A stretch of DNA of 7,409 nucleotides from Comamonas sp. (GTDB lineage: Bacteria; Pseudomonadota; Gammaproteobacteria; Burkholderiales; Burkholderiaceae_C): the NCBI GenBank assembly GCA_019236485.1, contig JAFAIY010000558.1, forward strand, positions 1 through 7,409, written 5' to 3'. Below are positions 6,800 through 7,409 of the stretch, in pieces; within the stretch, counting starts at the first letter, position 1; every line of letters starts with the position of its first letter. Position numbers and translations under genes: made by a program. The notes under the pieces were generated by a model that worked only from the letters and a program-made list of their open reading frames with translations, did not search any database and was not told where the DNA came from.

Positions 6800-6813
6800 G
6801 CATGTGCCAGGGC

Positions 6814-7278
6814 TCAGGCCTGGCTTTGCAGATAGTTCTGCAGCCCGATCCTGTCGATCAGCCCCAGCTGCTTTTCCAGCCAGTAGGCATGGTCTTCCTC
6901 GGTGTCGCGCAGCTGGGCCAGCAGTATGTCGCGGCTCACATAGTCGCGGTGCTGCTCGCACAGCGCCACGCCTTGCTGCAGGCCTGCGCGCACCTCGTAC
7001 TCGGTGTCCAGGTCCTTGCGCAGCATCTCGGGCACGGTCTCGCCGGGCGTGAATTCCTTGGGGCGCATGTCGGGGCGGCCGCTCAGCATCAGGATGCGGC
7101 GCAGCAGCGCGTCGGCATGCTGGGTTTCTTCCTGCATCTCGTGGTCCAGGCGCGTGAAGAGCTTGGCAAAGCCCTGGTCTTCATAGATGCGCGAGTGCGC
7201 AAAATACTGGTCGCGCGCCGCGAGCTCGCCGCGCAGCAGCTCCTTGAGGTAGTCGACGACTTCGGGATGGCCTTGCAT
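6814..7278 (-). CDS. bfr: Bacterioferritin-family iron-storage protein, FtnA-like (haem-ligand Met52 replaced by Thr)
   Basis: A 154-residue four-helix-bundle ferritin expected to form a 24-subunit cytosolic shell that oxidises Fe2+ and stores it as mineral. All six ferroxidase ligands are present: Glu18, Glu51, His54, Glu93 (E. coli Bfr Glu94), Glu127 and His130. The [11 protein letters not shown] start and [10 protein letters not shown] end are diagnostic of the family. Residue 52, the Met that binds haem between subunits in true bacterioferritins, is Thr in EETQH (50-54). The sequence instead closely resembles the Pseudomonas aeruginosa protein first called BfrA and later FtnA, a ferritin without haem. 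A one-residue deletion before helix C and a one-residue insertion near 125-129 also fit that group. The ATG at 7278 has only a weak GAGA-type ribosome-binding site. A candidate promoter lies just upstream and a Fur-like palindrome further out. Databases would probably name it bacterioferritin; ftnA may be the better functional name. Confidence 0.95.
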   Translation of the reverse strand: MQGHPEVVDYLKELLRGELAARDQYFAHSRIYEDQGFAKLFTRLDHEMQEETQHADALLRRILMLSGRPDMRPKEFTPGETVPEMLRKDLDTEYEVRAGLQQGVALCEQHRDYVSRDILLAQLRDTEEDHAYWLEKQLGLIDRIGLQNYLQSQA

Positions 7279-7311
7279 ATTTGTTGTTCTCGGTGAGTTT
7301 GCGAAGCCTGA

Positions 7312-7340
7312 AGTATCCCGCGCCTGTCTTCAGGAGTCAT
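7312..7340 (-). promoter_or_regulatory. Candidate sigma70 promoter of the ferritin gene
   Basis: On the minus strand, ATGACT (plus 7335-7340) and GATACT (plus 7312-7317) each match the -35 and -10 consensus at 4 of 6 positions with an ideal 17-nt spacer. Transcription would begin about 25-30 nt before the ATG. A 7-bp dyad, CCTGAAG (7307-7313) with CTTCAGG (7328-7334), overlaps the -10 and spacer and could be an operator. Confidence 0.35.
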
Positions 7341-7386
7341 CGACAGCTATCAATTCCCGAGCGCCCGCGCTCTGGATGCGGGCCGT

Positions 7387-7409
7387 AAGCAGATGCATTC
7401 GCATTGCTT
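7387..7409. promoter_or_regulatory. Fur-box-like palindrome at the right edge
   Basis: The last 23 bases begin with AAGCA and end with TGCTT, and contain ATGC-ATTC-GCAT at the centre. On the minus strand this reads AATGCGAATGCATCTGC, which resembles Fur sites of the form AATGAGAATGATTCTCATT (14 of 19 positions by hand). Iron control of the ferritin gene or of a gene beyond the edge would fit. The site may continue outside the window. Confidence 0.25.

Noticed and set aside
7348..7375. A second copy of the 5796-5897 palindrome, suggested by the shared GCTATCAA
   Set aside because: The similarity ends after about 8 bases, and only short GC-rich dyads follow, so chance is the simpler explanation.
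1..7409. CRISPR arrays, tRNA or rRNA genes, insertion sequences, prophage or toxin-antitoxin genes
   Set aside because: No regularly spaced repeats, structural RNA sequences, transposase or integrase motifs, or small toxin-like gene pairs were seen on either strand.

Overview
The window is GC-rich chromosomal DNA (roughly 60-65% GC by eye) and looks like a betaproteobacterium of the Comamonadaceae, most probably Comamonas or a close relative such as Delftia. That rests on the protein sequences, the strong CTG/GCC/AAG codon bias of acnB, the order CitE-like lyase, exported protein, acnB, and an intergenic palindrome of a style I associate with this family. No database search was possible. Nothing marks it as a mobile island: no transposase, integrase, tRNA, rRNA or CRISPR is visible.

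Left part (1-4380, + strand): a CitE-like HpcH/HpaI-family carbon-carbon lyase (33-1037), a small exported protein with a Lys/Ala-rich linker and a two-cysteine C-terminal domain (1069-1623), and acnB for aconitase B (1721-4306). A strong 13-bp hairpin lies in the acnB leader (1638-1668). A textbook intrinsic terminator closes the block (4343-4380). This is a TCA/methylcitrate-cycle locus. The exported protein has no obvious metabolic role there.

Middle part (4380-5897): a minus-strand XRE-family regulator with a MmyB-like ligand-binding domain (4380-5231), divergent from a small four-helix membrane protein (5371-5793), which may be its target. An imperfect palindrome of about 100 nt (5796-5897) follows directly and resembles an interspersed intergenic repeat.

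Right part (5898-7409): yhhQ, a queuosine-precursor transporter (6040-6723), converges on a minus-strand 24-mer ferritin gene (6814-7278), with a bidirectional terminator between them (6769-6799). The ferritin keeps all six ferroxidase ligands but has Thr in place of the haem-ligating Met52, as in the Pseudomonas FtnA type, so the name bacterioferritin is probably only nominal. Its upstream region holds a candidate promoter, and a Fur-box-like palindrome runs into the right edge.

Most of the window is ordinary core genome. The points most worth a second look are the acnB leader hairpin, the possible MliC-like fold of the exported protein, the long intergenic palindrome, and the probably haem-free ferritin. 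I found no convincing new multi-gene system.
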